Shown: positions 6,778 through 15,166, counted from the stretch's first letter. The stretch: DNA of 64,000 bases from G051903925 sp051903925 (GCF_051903925.1 NZ_CP173678.1:4092001-4156000); one strand, 5' to 3'. Program-made: numbers and translations. Notes: a model not told the origin generated them from the sequence alone.

Positions 6778-9700
6778 TTAGCGCAGCGTGACCACCACCT
6801 GGCCAGCGCGAACGGTGCGGCCGGGCTGGCACCGGATGGCGGCAACTGTGCCGGCCGCGGGCGCAAGGATCGCCATTTCCATCTTCATCGATTCGACGAT
6901 GACAACCGGCTGGCCGACCTCAACCTGCTGACCTTCCGCGACCTCCACCTTCCAAACATTGCCGGTGACGTGCGATTCGACGCCGGTCTGGCCGGCGGGC
7001 ACCGCATCCTCATCCCCACCGCCGGCGCTGCCGGCGTCGGAGACGAAGGCATCCAGGCCGCGGCGCTTCCAATCCTCGCGCTCTGCCTCGAACGCGGCCT
7101 GCTGGCGGGTCTTGAAGGCAGTGATCGGGGATGCCTCACGCGCCAGCATCGCGGCCTGCTCGGCATAGGAGAAGGTGGTCTCCTCGATCCGGATCGGATA
7201 GCGGCCGTGGGGGAAGGCCTCCCGCGCCTCCAGCAGTTCCTCCGCACTCACGGGGTGGAAGCGGACCTGGTCGAAGAAGCGCAACAGCCAGGGTGTGCCG
7301 GGGTGGAACACGTCGGTGGAGCGCCAGGAATTCCAGCACTGCAGTGTCCGGCCGAAGAGCTGGTAGCCGCCCGGCCCTTCCATGCCATAGATGCAGAGAT
7401 AGGCCCCGCCGATGCCGACAGCGTTCTCTGGCGTCCAGGTGCGGGCCGGGTTGTACTTGGTCGTCACCAGGCGGTGGCGGGGATCGACCGGTGTTGCGAC
7501 CGGCGCGCCCAGATAGACGTCGCCCAGGCCCAGGACCAGGTAGCTGGCGTCGAAGACGATCCGCTTCACGTCGTCCTGGCTGTCCAGGCCATTGATGCGG
7601 CGGATGAATTCGATGTTGTCCGGGCACCAGGGGGCGTCGGGGCGCACCAGTTCCTGGTACTTGCGCATGGCGAGCCGGATCTGCGGATCGTTCCACGACA
7701 AAGGCAGGTGGACGATGCGGCTGGGCACCGACACTTCCTCCGCCCGCGGCAGGCCAGCCTCGATCTCCTTCAGCAGGCCGACCAGGTGCGCACCGTCCAG
7801 CCGGTCGGGATCGAAATGGATCTGCAGCGAGCGGATACCCGGCGTCAGGTCGATTAGGCCGGGCAGGTGCGCCGCCCGCACCGCCTCCGCCAGTAGGTGG
7901 ATGCGCAGGCGCAAAGCGAGGTCGAGGACCATCGGCCCGTATTCGACCAGCACATTGTCCTCGCCACAGCGGCGATAGACGACCGGCACGGGGCCATCGT
8001 CGCGACGGCCCAGGATGGGGGAGCCGATTGCCTTCAGGATCGTGGGGGCTTCCAATCCCGGTTCTTGGGGCACCGGGTCCGCCGGTACGAAGCGCAGGCT
8101 GTCGCCCGGCTTCAGCTGCCCCACCTTCCACAGGTCGGGCAGGGCGACCACGACCGGACAAACGAAACCGCCAAGGCTGGGTCCGTCGGGCCCCAGAATG
8201 ATCGGCATGTCTCCGGTGAAGTCGACGGCGCCGACCGCATAGGCATTGTCGTGGATGTTGGACGGATGCAGGCCCGCTTCCCCGCCATCCGTCCGCGCCC
8301 ATTGCGGCGGCGGGCCGATCAGGCGGACGCCCGTGCGGTCGCTGTTGAAATGGACCTCGTAGTCCGTCTCGAACAGGGTCGTGATGTCCTGTTCGGTGAA
8401 GAAGTCGGGCGCGCCATGCGGGCCATAGCGCACGGCCAATTCCCAGTGGCGGGGCAGGTCGGGCAGGGCCAGGCCCGTTTCGGGCGGACCTGCCGCGTTC
8501 ACCTCGTCGCCAAGGCGCAGCAGGTCGCCGGTGCGCACGGCGCCCGAGCCATGGCCGCCGAACTTGCCCAGGCCGAACGTCGCGCGCGAGCCCAGATACT
8601 GCGCCGCCTCGAACCCGCCGCGCACGGCAAGGTAGGTGCGCTGGCCCGCCCCTTGGACAGTGCCCAGCACCAGGACCTGCCCGGCTGCGACGGCAAGGGC
8701 CCGACCATGCGGAACCGCAGCACCTTCCAACGTCGCGGGCATCACGGCGCCGGTCAGGGCAATCAGCGCCGCGCGATCGAACTTCAGGGTCGGCCCGGCG
8801 ACCGTGCATTCCAGCGCCGTCGTTCCCTCATCATTCCCGACCAGCCGGTTCGCCAGGCGGAACGAGCGGTCGTCCATCGGCCCGCTGGGCGGTACGCCCA
8901 CCGCCCAGTAGCCGGTGCGCCCGGGCCATTCCTGGATGCTGGTCTGGGCGCCGCTGGCCAGGACCTGCACCGTGCGCGGCACGAACGGCATGTCCTTCAG
9001 GAACGCCGTCGAAACGTCGGCGGACCTGAAGCCGTCGGCGCTGGCAATGGCCCGCAGATAGTCCAGGTTGGTGGGGACGCCCATCAGGATCGTGCGCAGC
9101 AAAGCCAGGCTGAGGCCGGAAATGGCCTCGTCACGCGTGTCGGCCGCAACGATCACCTTGGCGATGAGGGGGTCGTAGAACGGCGTGATCTCCGTCCCCG
9201 ATGCGATCCAGGTATCGACCCGAACATCTTCGGGAAACTCCACGTCGGTCAGGCGGCCGGTCTGCGGCCGGAAGTCGAGCTCCGGCGCCTCGGCATAGAC
9301 GCGGGCCTCGATTGCCCAGCCCCTGGGGTTCAGGCTCTCCTGGTCGGGCAGGACGAAGTCGCCGGCGGCCTGGCGGATCATCCATTCCACAAGGTCGACG
9401 CCGAACACGGCTTCCGTCACCGGATGCTCGACCTGGAGCCTGGTATTCACCTCCAGGAAATAGAATTCCTCGCGGGCCGCGTCGTAGATGAACTCGACGG
9501 TGCCCGCGGACTCGTATGAGACGGCCTGGCCCAGCGCGATGGCCGCGGCGTGAAGGCGGGCGCGCACGCCATCGGGCAAGGCCGGAGCGGGGGCCTCCTC
9601 GATCACCTTCTGGTTGCGCCGCTGGAGGGAACAGTCGCGGTCGCCCAGCGCCACGACGCCACCTTGGCCGTCGCCAAAGATCTGCACCTCGACATGACGG

Positions 9701-10314
9701 GCGCGGGCGACGAAGCGCTCCAGGTAGACCCGGGCATCGCCGAAACTGGCAGTCGAGGTGCGCTGCACCGTCTCGTACTTGGCCCGCAGGTCGGCGGCGC
9801 TGCCGCACAACTGCATGCCAATGCCGCCGCCGCCCGCCGTGCTCTTCAGCATGACGGGGTAGCCGATCCCCTCCGCCGCAGCGACCGCCTCGTCTGCGCT
9901 GGCGAGCAGGTCGCTGCCCGGCAGGAGGGGCACGCCGCTGGCCTTCGCGATCTCGCGCGCGCGGTGCTTCAGCCCGAACTCGCGCAGGTGCTCCGGCCTG
10001 GGCCCGATGAAGGCCACACCGATTTCAGCCAGACGCTCGGCAAAGGCGGCATTCTCCGACAGGAAGCCATAGCCCGGATGCACAGCCTGGGCGCCCGTCG
10101 CCTGGCAGGCGGCCAGGATTGCCTCCACGTTCAGGTAGCTGTCACGCGCCGGGGCCGGGCCGACGCACACCACCTCGTCGGCCGCCAGGACAGGGGCGGC
10201 GAAGCGGTCTGCCTCGGAACAGATGGCGACAGACCCTATGCCCATCGCCTTCAGCGTACGCTGGATGCGGCCGGCAATCTCGCCCCGGTTGGCGATCAGG
10301 ACTTTGCTGAACAC
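6778..10314 (-). CDS. uca: biotin-dependent urea/guanidine carboxylase
   Basis: A 1178-residue multidomain enzyme that carboxylates urea or guanidine using ATP, bicarbonate and biotin. Domain order: biotin carboxylase N-domain (VFSKVLIANRGEIAGRI at the start), ATP-grasp domain (about 115-320, with LKSTAGGGGIGMQ and EVNTRLQVEHPVTE), biotin-carboxylase C domain (to about 445), KipA/AHS2-like and KipI/AHS1-like carboxyltransferase halves (about 465-1000), and a C-terminal biotinyl domain with ESMKMEM (biotin lysine near 1144). The GTG at 10314 is chosen because it starts the conserved FSKVLIANRGE text, 5 bases after the preceding DUF1989 gene; no ATG fits. In this genetic setting (two DUF1989 proteins plus ABC importer) related enzymes have been shown to prefer guanidine. 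Allophanate hydrolase is neither fused nor adjacent. The choice of urea versus guanidine is not settled by eye. Confidence 0.92.
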   Translation of the reverse strand: MFSKVLIANRGEIAGRIQRTLKAMGIGSVAICSEADRFAAPVLAADEVVCVGPAPARDSYLNVEAILAACQATGAQAVHPGYGFLSENAAFAERLAEIGVAFIGPRPEHLREFGLKHRAREIAKASGVPLLPGSDLLASADEAVAAAEGIGYPVMLKSTAGGGGIGMQLCGSAADLRAKYETVQRTSTASFGDARVYLERFVARARHVEVQIFGDGQGGVVALGDRDCSLQRRNQKVIEEAPAPALPDGVRARLHAAAIALGQAVSYESAGTVEFIYDAAREEFYFLEVNTRLQVEHPVTEAVFGVDLVEWMIRQAAGDFVLPDQESLNPRGWAIEARVYAEAPELDFRPQTGRLTDVEFPEDVRVDTWIASGTEITPFYDPLIAKVIVAADTRDEAISGLSLALLRTILMGVPTNLDYLRAIASADGFRSADVSTAFLKDMPFVPRTVQVLASGAQTSIQEWPGRTGYWAVGVPPSGPMDDRSFRLANRLVGNDEGTTALECTVAGPTLKFDRAALIALTGAVMPATLEGAAVPHGRALAVAAGQVLVLGTVQGAGQRTYLAVRGGFEAAQYLGSRATFGLGKFGGHGSGAVRTGDLLRLGDEVNAAGPPETGLALPDLPRHWELAVRYGPHGAPDFFTEQDITTLFETDYEVHFNSDRTGVRLIGPPPQWARTDGGEAGLHPSNIHDNAYAVGAVDFTGDMPIILGPDGPSLGGFVCPVVVALPDLWKVGQLKPGDSLRFVPADPVPQEPGLEAPTILKAIGSPILGRRDDGPVPVVYRRCGEDNVLVEYGPMVLDLALRLRIHLLAEAVRAAHLPGLIDLTPGIRSLQIHFDPDRLDGAHLVGLLKEIEAGLPRAEEVSVPSRIVHLPLSWNDPQIRLAMRKYQELVRPDAPWCPDNIEFIRRINGLDSQDDVKRIVFDASYLVLGLGDVYLGAPVATPVDPRHRLVTTKYNPARTWTPENAVGIGGAYLCIYGMEGPGGYQLFGRTLQCWNSWRSTDVFHPGTPWLLRFFDQVRFHPVSAEELLEAREAFPHGRYPIRIEETTFSYAEQAAMLAREASPITAFKTRQQAAFEAEREDWKRRGLDAFVSDAGSAGGGDEDAVPAGQTGVESHVTGNVWKVEVAEGQQVEVGQPVVIVESMKMEMAILAPAAGTVAAIRCQPGRTVRAGQVVVTLR

Positions 10315-10319
10315 GGGGA

Positions 10320-10946
10320 TCAGGTCGCCGCTGGCCAGATCAGGACGCGCACGGGGGTGGGCAGGAACCCGTTGCAGGGATTGTTGACCTGCGGACAGTT
10401 GGAGATGACGCAAAGCACGTCCATCTCGGCCTTCAGGTCGACATAGGCGCCGGGCTGGGAAATGCCGTCGACCACCGCCAGGCCGCCATCCGGCTCAACC
10501 GGCACGTTCATGAAGAAGTTGATGTTGGGGACGATGTCACGCTTCGTCATGCCGTGCTTGGACACTTCCACGATGAAGTTCTCGCGGCATGCATGCATGT
10601 AGCGGGTCTGGTGGCCGAAGCGGACGGTATTGCTCTCGCACGAACAGGCCCCGGCCGAGGTGTCGTGCCGCCCGCAGGTATCGTCGATCACGGTCAGCAT
10701 CGGCCGCCCCTCGTTCGAGCGGATGACGGTGCCGATCGAGACATAGGCCGCCCGCTGCGCCGCCAGCGTGTCCTGGCAGGAATAGCGCTCGCTGGTATCG
10801 GCGGCGGAATAGAACAGCGTGTCGACCGCCTGCTGCCCGTCAATGTCGACGATGCGCAGGATCTCGCCCTTTTTCACGACGCCCGACCAGGGCTGCCGCG
10901 CGGGGATGGTGAAGTCGTAGCGCGCGGTCGAGGGGTCCATGTTCAT
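10320..10946 (-). CDS. DUF1989 protein, urea carboxylase-associated protein 2 / carboxyguanidine deiminase subunit candidate
   Basis: A 208-residue cytoplasmic protein of the DUF1989 (urea carboxylase-associated) family. Paired DUF1989 proteins in such operons have been identified as the two subunits of carboxyguanidine deiminase, which converts carboxyguanidine to allophanate. Family landmarks are the opening IPARQPWSGVVKKGEILRIVD, the Asp/Cys/His cluster DDTCGRHDTSAGACSC, and the C-terminal DLKAEMDVLCVISNCPQVNNPC, which is rich in potentially metal-binding Cys and Asn. The ATG at 10946 follows AGGGGA and lies 14 bases after the paralogous gene. The carboxylase gene begins 5 bases downstream, so the three are translationally close. 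The deiminase role is inferred from family and context. Confidence 0.85.
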   Translation of the reverse strand: MNMDPSTARYDFTIPARQPWSGVVKKGEILRIVDIDGQQAVDTLFYSAADTSERYSCQDTLAAQRAAYVSIGTVIRSNEGRPMLTVIDDTCGRHDTSAGACSCESNTVRFGHQTRYMHACRENFIVEVSKHGMTKRDIVPNINFFMNVPVEPDGGLAVVDGISQPGAYVDLKAEMDVLCVISNCPQVNNPCNGFLPTPVRVLIWPAAT

Positions 10947-10960
10947 GAGTCCGGTCCCCT

Positions 10961-11794
10961 TCACTGCGCCGGCCGCGCCGCGGGCGCGGCGAACAGGGCG
11001 TCCGTATTCTCGAAACCGCGCACCGCCTCCTGCGTCGCGCTCCGGCAGATGTCGTCCTTCATCGCGGGCGGCGCCTGCCAGACGATGGCCTCCACCGGGC
11101 CCGGCCGCGTGTCGCTTCGCGGCGCCATCGGATGGGGTGTGTTCGAGACGCAGACCAGCAGGTTCATCTCCGCCCGCAGGTCGACGAAGTCGCCGGGCGC
11201 CACCTTGTCGTCGACCCAGGAGAAGGTGCCGTCCGCATCGGTGGCAATGCCGGCAAAGAAGGTGATGGCCGGCGGGATGTCGCGGCGACCCAGGCCATGC
11301 TTGCCGGCGGCCAGGACGAAGTTGGCCCGCGCATTGCGCCGTGGCTCCGGCCCGGCCTGTGCCTCCTCGGACAGGTAGGTGGAGCCGCCCATCAGCGTGT
11401 CGTGCGCCTGGCACGAATCTCCGATCACGGAGGCCATGACGCGGCCCATGTCCGAAAACAGGAGGCGCCCGGTGGACAGGATGGTCGTCCACTGGATCTT
11501 GATGCTGTCGGCGTGGGAGAATCGCTCGCTGGGGTCGTCGGCGTTCCAGAAGATCACCGAGACGCCCGGATTGCCCGCCGTGTTGGCCAGGCGCAGCGCC
11601 TCGCCCCGCTTCACCATGCGCGTCCAGTACCAGCCGCCGGGAATGGTCTCGCTGTGCAGGACCCGGGTCGGATCCAGCGGCAACTCGCGCGGCATGGCCG
11701 GCAAGGGCAGCGGAATGCCGCTGCCCTTGCCCTGCCCCGCCGCCTTCAGTTGGGCATAGCGCGCCTTCAGCGCCTCGACATCGTACTCGTCCAT
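10961..11794 (-). CDS. DUF1989 protein, urea carboxylase-associated protein 1 / carboxyguanidine deiminase subunit candidate
   Basis: A 277-residue DUF1989 protein, paralogous to the next gene but with a 45-residue N-terminal extension and a longer C-terminal tail. Shared landmarks are GGWYWTRMVKRGEALRLANT, GDSCQAHDTLMGG (conserved Asp, Cys and His) and VDLRAEMNLLVCVSNTPHP. The C-terminal tail lacks the extra cysteines of its partner, which fits the non-identical subunits of the CgdAB enzyme. The ATG at 11794 is used; a TTG two codons upstream is also possible. It sits 152 bases downstream of the ABC ATPase, and that gap contains a dispersed palindrome, so transcription may be partly attenuated between the transport and enzyme halves of the operon. 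Confidence 0.85.
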   Translation of the reverse strand: MDEYDVEALKARYAQLKAAGQGKGSGIPLPLPAMPRELPLDPTRVLHSETIPGGWYWTRMVKRGEALRLANTAGNPGVSVIFWNADDPSERFSHADSIKIQWTTILSTGRLLFSDMGRVMASVIGDSCQAHDTLMGGSTYLSEEAQAGPEPRRNARANFVLAAGKHGLGRRDIPPAITFFAGIATDADGTFSWVDDKVAPGDFVDLRAEMNLLVCVSNTPHPMAPRSDTRPGPVEAIVWQAPPAMKDDICRSATQEAVRGFENTDALFAAPAARPAQ

Positions 11795-11839
11795 GCTCAA
11801 AGACCCGTTTTCTTCTGTCTGCTTCTTAGTCCATCAGAA

Positions 11840-11924
11840 CCGCTCATCCCCGCGAAAGCGGAGATCCAGGGCCACCAGTGCTGTCCTCTGTGACCGGATT
11901 GCCGCCTTCGCGGGGATGAGCGGG
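11840..11924. repeat. dispersed CCCGC-family palindromic element (copy 1)
   Basis: An 85-base inverted repeat whose ends read CGCTCATCCCCGCGAAAGCG and CTTCGCGGGGATGAGCG. Similar ends occur near 16127, 23161, 39893, 59839 and 62420. It lies inside the urea-carboxylase-region operon between the ATPase and the first DUF1989 gene, where its RNA would fold into a long hairpin. Confidence 0.75.
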
Positions 11925-11946
11925 GATGCTGGTACGCCTTGCGCCC

Positions 11947-12795
11947 TCAGACCGCGCCGTGGGCGCCGGCCAGGAATGGCGGGGCGGCGACGCGCAGCGC
12001 CGTCGCAGCGGCTGCGGCCAGGAGCGTGGGTTCCGGCGTGGCAACGGGCGGCGCGGCCACCCGATTGCCGCGCTTGTCGGGCCACACCGCCAGGTCGCGG
12101 GTGATCGTGGCGCCATAGCGCTCACGCTCCTCCGGCCGGTCGCGCGGCCGCTCGAAGGCGATGACGCGCGTGGCCAGGCGGAATGCCTCGCTCAGGTCGT
12201 GCGTCACCATCACGACGGTCAGGCCGTGCTCGGCCCAGATGCCGGCCAGCAGCGCCTGCATGTCGCCGCGGATGCCAGGGTCCAGCGCTCCGAACGGCTC
12301 GTCCAGCAGCAGCACCTTGGGGCGGCGGATCAGCGCCTGCGCCAAGGCCAGGCGCTGCTGCATGCCGCCGGACAGTTCGGCAGGGTACTTGGTGAGGGCA
12401 TGGCCCAGGCCCACCTGCTCCAGCATCGCCGCCGATTCTTCGCGCGCGCGGCGCCGCGCGCTGCCGAACAGCTTGCCCAGGAGGGGGGCGGTGCGCATCT
12501 CGATCCCCAGCATCACGTTCTCGAGCGCCCGCAGGTGGGGAAAGACCGAATAGCGCTGGAAGACCACGCCCCGGTCCGGGCCCGGTTCCGGGCTGAGGGC
12601 GGTGCCGTCGATCAGGATGCGGCCGGTGGTCGGCACCTCCATCCCCAGCAGCATGCGCAGGAACGTCGTCTTGCCACAGCCGGACGGACCGACCAGGGCG
12701 ACGAAGGCGCCCGTCTCGATCTCCATCTGGATGCGCTCCAGGACGACGACGCCCGCATATTCCTTCCACACGTTCTCGACGCCGATCGCACTCAT
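11947..12795 (-). CDS. ABC transporter ATP-binding protein (urea carboxylase-region/NitT-TauT type)
   Basis: A 282-residue cytoplasmic ATPase that energises uptake by the adjacent permease. Walker A is GPSGCGKTT, the Q-loop is VFQRYSVFPHL, the signature is LSGGMQQRLALA, Walker B is VLLLDEPFGALD, and the switch histidine is in VMVTHDLSEAF. The nucleotide-binding domain takes residues 1-225. A C-terminal 55-residue alanine/proline-rich tail follows, as is common in the taurine/nitrate importer class. It comes 52 bases after the permease gene and before the DUF1989 genes, all on the minus strand. The cargo is inferred from context to be guanidinium, urea or a close relative. Confidence 0.9.
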   Translation of the reverse strand: MSAIGVENVWKEYAGVVVLERIQMEIETGAFVALVGPSGCGKTTFLRMLLGMEVPTTGRILIDGTALSPEPGPDRGVVFQRYSVFPHLRALENVMLGIEMRTAPLLGKLFGSARRRAREESAAMLEQVGLGHALTKYPAELSGGMQQRLALAQALIRRPKVLLLDEPFGALDPGIRGDMQALLAGIWAEHGLTVVMVTHDLSEAFRLATRVIAFERPRDRPEERERYGATITRDLAVWPDKRGNRVAAPPVATPEPTLLAAAAATALRVAAPPFLAGAHGAV

Positions 12796-12847
12796 TCGCG
12801 CGTCTCCCTGGCCGGGGATTCCCCGGCCTTCGCTGTCTTGCCGAACA

Positions 12848-13666
12848 TCATTGGGCGCGGGCCGCCGCGAACCACGGGAACAGCCGACCCTGGAGGACCT
12901 TCAGCAACCAGTCCATGGTAAAGGCCAGGATGGTGATCCACGCGACATAGGGCAGGATCACATCCATCGCGAGATAGCGCCGCACCAGGAAGATGCGGAA
13001 GCCAAGACCAGACTCCGAAGCAATCGCCTCGGCCGCGATCAGGAACAGCCAGGCCGCCCCCAGGGACAGGCGCACCGCGTCGATCAGGCGGGGCAGGACC
13101 TGGGGAAGGACCACACGCAGCACGATCTGCCACGTGGAGCCGCCCAGCGTCTGGGCCTTGATCAGTTGTTCGACGGGCAGTTCCTGGACCCGCATGGCGA
13201 CGTCGCGGATCAGGAACGGGGCGACGCCGATCACGATCAGGACGACCTTCGCCACCTCGCCCAGCCCGAACATGATGAAGAGGATGGGCAGCAGGGCGAG
13301 CGGCGGCACCGTCGCCAGCACCGCCATGAACGGCCCCAGCAGGGCCCGCATGTGGGGCAGCAGGCCGATCGTTACCCCCAGCACCACAGCGCTGAGGGTT
13401 GAGATCGCGAGGCTGCCCAGCAGGCGGGCCAGACTGGCCAGTGTATCAACCCACAGGATCAGATCGCCTGTGCGCGGATCCTCCACCACCGCATAGCGCA
13501 CGATCGCATCCCAGATCGTGCCGAACCCCGGCAGGACCTTGTCAGCCGGGTTCTCGGCCAACCGCATGCCCGAGGCGACGGCATAGGCCAGGACCACCGC
13601 CGCAAAGGGCAGGATAGTCAGCAGTGCCGCCGAAGCAGGGGTGGGCCGCCGGTTGATCAGGCGCAT
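12848..13666 (-). CDS. ABC transporter permease (urea carboxylase-region/NitT-TauT type)
   Basis: A 272-residue inner-membrane permease of the BPD_transp_1 family with about six hydrophobic helices (first at residues 14-33, last at 240-258). The cytoplasmic coupling (EAA) loop appears as EQLIKAQTLGGSTWQIVLRVVLPQVLPRLIDAVR. It forms the membrane channel of the importer with the ATPase downstream and the binding protein upstream. The gap to the binding-protein gene is 31 bases. The start at 13666 places a short charged leader (MRLINRRPTP) before the first helix, as expected. Confidence 0.9.
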   Translation of the reverse strand: MRLINRRPTPASAALLTILPFAAVVLAYAVASGMRLAENPADKVLPGFGTIWDAIVRYAVVEDPRTGDLILWVDTLASLARLLGSLAISTLSAVVLGVTIGLLPHMRALLGPFMAVLATVPPLALLPILFIMFGLGEVAKVVLIVIGVAPFLIRDVAMRVQELPVEQLIKAQTLGGSTWQIVLRVVLPQVLPRLIDAVRLSLGAAWLFLIAAEAIASESGLGFRIFLVRRYLAMDVILPYVAWITILAFTMDWLLKVLQGRLFPWFAAARAQ

Positions 13667-13697
13667 GGGGGGACCGCGGTACTGCCGGCCACGACGC

Positions 13698-14774
13698 TCA
13701 GAGCTTCCCCTCCGCCGCCATCACCGTGTAGGTGGGGTCGAAGCGCAGCTTCACGTTGTTTGCATCGCCCAGGATCTTGCCGTCGGGCAGTTGGATACCG
13801 ACCGCGTCGGGGGAACTCGCCCCTTCGCCCAGCAGATTGTGCTGGAACAGGAACTGGCGCTGCAGGTCCATGTACTTGCCCACATCCGCGCTGGTCGCGA
13901 AGGCAGCCGCCTCCTTGGGCGTGTAGAACATGAACGTGGTCGCCAGCTGCGCGTCGTAGCCGGCCAGGTCCGTGCCCGACATCTTGGCCATCTCAGTCCG
14001 CGCGGCAATCGCCTCGGGGCTATCGCCCTGCATCTGTGCCAGGATCTCGAACCAGGCGCCAGTCAGTGCCTTGGCCAGGGCCGGGTTGTCCTTCAGCGTC
14101 TGGGTGTGGCCGATCGCCATGTCGATGATCTCGCCCGGGATCTTCGAGCTGTCATAGACAAGCGTCGCGTTGCCGCCGGCCAGGATCGTGGCGCTCATCG
14201 GATTCCAGGTCACCATCGCCTCGACATCCGGCGTGCCCCAGGCGGCAATGGCGTCGGCGTCGGAGGTGTTCACGACCGTCACGTCACGCTCTGTCAGGCC
14301 AGCGCTTTCAAGCGCACGAGCCAGCAGGTAGTGCGAGACGGAGAACTGGACCAGATTGATGCGCTTGCCCTTCAGGTCGGCGGGCGTCGAGCCCGACTTC
14401 ATCAGGATCGTGTCGTTGCCGTTCGAATAGTCGCCCAGCAGGAAGGCCGTCGTGTCGACGCCACCGGCAGCCGGGATCGACAGCGCGTCCTGGCTGGCCA
14501 CCAGCATCACGTCGAGCGAGCCGGCCGTGAACTGGTTCACGCCTTCGATATAGTCGTTGAACTGCACCATCTCGATCTTGATGCCGTACTTCTCGGCCCA
14601 GCGCGGGATGATCCCGTGCATGTCCGCATAGGGCCAGGGCATCCACCCCGCATAGATCGACCAGCCCACCCGGAAGGTCGTCTTCTGCTCGGCCTGGGCC
14701 GGCATGGCCAGGACCGAGACCAGCAGCCCGACTGCCAGGGTCAGCTTGGCGGTAATCGATAGAAGCCGTCTCAT
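13698..14774 (-). CDS. ABC transporter periplasmic substrate-binding protein, urea carboxylase region
   Basis: A 358-residue binding protein. The signal peptide is clear: MRRLLSITAK, a hydrophobic core, then MPAQA with cleavage at about residue 28. The mature protein has the two-lobe fold of nitrate/taurine-type binding proteins. The text FRVGWSIYAGWMPWPYADMHGI and FNDYIEGVNQFTAGSLDVML matches the subfamily found beside urea carboxylase genes. It would capture guanidinium, urea or a similar cation in the periplasm. The ATG at 14774 follows AGGGTGG. It is the first gene of the seven-kilobase minus-strand operon and is preceded by a strong sigma-54 promoter candidate at 14854-14869. Confidence 0.9.
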   Translation of the reverse strand: MRRLLSITAKLTLAVGLLVSVLAMPAQAEQKTTFRVGWSIYAGWMPWPYADMHGIIPRWAEKYGIKIEMVQFNDYIEGVNQFTAGSLDVMLVASQDALSIPAAGGVDTTAFLLGDYSNGNDTILMKSGSTPADLKGKRINLVQFSVSHYLLARALESAGLTERDVTVVNTSDADAIAAWGTPDVEAMVTWNPMSATILAGGNATLVYDSSKIPGEIIDMAIGHTQTLKDNPALAKALTGAWFEILAQMQGDSPEAIAARTEMAKMSGTDLAGYDAQLATTFMFYTPKEAAAFATSADVGKYMDLQRQFLFQHNLLGEGASSPDAVGIQLPDGKILGDANNVKLRFDPTYTVMAAEGKL

Positions 14775-14853
14775 GGACCACCCTGTGTTGCGCCGCACGC
14801 CTGCGGCTGGTCCGACCCGACGCCCCCCGCGGCGGATCGCTGGCGTCCAACGG

Positions 14854-14869
14854 TGCAACAAGCATGCCA
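14854..14869 (-). promoter_or_regulatory. sigma-54 promoter candidate for the ABC/carboxylase operon
   Basis: On the minus strand the site reads TGGCATGCTTGTTGCA. Compared with the RpoN consensus TGGCACG-N4-TTGCA it differs at one fixed base, and the GG and GC elements are exactly 10 bases apart. The predicted transcript start is near 14843, giving a leader of about 70 bases before the binding-protein ATG at 14774. Confidence 0.65.
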
Positions 14870-15012
14870 TGCCGGTTGGACCGTTGTCGGGGGGCGGTGC
14901 GCCGACCGGAAAGCGGACCAGGCCGCCCACCTGCGGGTCGCGCGGCGCCAACTGCCCAAAAATCCGGCAGGCGCTTGCTCAATGCTGCAGCAGCGAAATG
15001 ACAATGCCCCGT

Positions 15013-15053
15013 TTTGAGGCAGCTCAAAGCCAAGCTGGCCGCGCTCAAAGCCA
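15013..15053. promoter_or_regulatory. inverted repeat and 21-base-spaced direct repeats, probable activator site
   Basis: TTTGAG at 15013-15018 and CTCAAA at 15023-15028 form an inverted repeat around GCAG. The second arm is part of GCTCAAAGCCA (15022-15032), which recurs exactly at 15043-15053, a spacing of 21 bases or two helical turns. The same face of the DNA would be presented, as expected for a dimeric or tetrameric LysR-type regulator. The neighbouring LysR is the natural candidate. Confidence 0.5.
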
Positions 15054-15074
15054 GGAAGAGGCCACTCCGCGAAA

Positions 15075-15091
15075 CTGGCCCGGCCCTTGCT
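15075..15091 (+). promoter_or_regulatory. sigma-54 promoter candidate for the LysR gene
   Basis: CTGGCCCGGCCCTTGCT matches TGGCACG-N4-TTGCW with one mismatch, and GG and GC are exactly 10 bases apart. The predicted start is near 15102, giving a 65-base leader to the LysR ATG at 15167. In Klebsiella the LysR regulator gene nac is transcribed in the same sigma-54-dependent way. Confidence 0.5.
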
Positions 15092-15166
15092 TTGACGTTT
15101 CAGCCCGCACATGGCCGGCGGCAGCCCCCGCCCCGGCACCAACCTGCGGCTGAAAGGAGCATTGGG

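Larger units (their letters stand above)
14775..15166. other. 392-base divergent control region
   Basis: Contains no gene. It holds two divergent sigma-54 promoter candidates (14854-14869 minus, 15075-15091 plus). Between them lie an inverted repeat TTTGAG-GCAG-CTCAAA at 15013-15028, two direct copies of GCTCAAAGCCA (15022 and 15043), and an imperfect inverted repeat with TGCC at 14953-14956 and GGCA at 14966-14969. This layout suits upstream activator sites placed between two promoters. No guanidine riboswitch fold was recognised. Confidence 0.6.

Noticed and set aside
14775..15166. Guanidine-I (ykkC) riboswitch upstream of the ABC/carboxylase operon
   Set aside because: The conserved loops and the terminal GC-rich hairpin of that class were not found on the minus strand. 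A covariance-model scan would be decisive.
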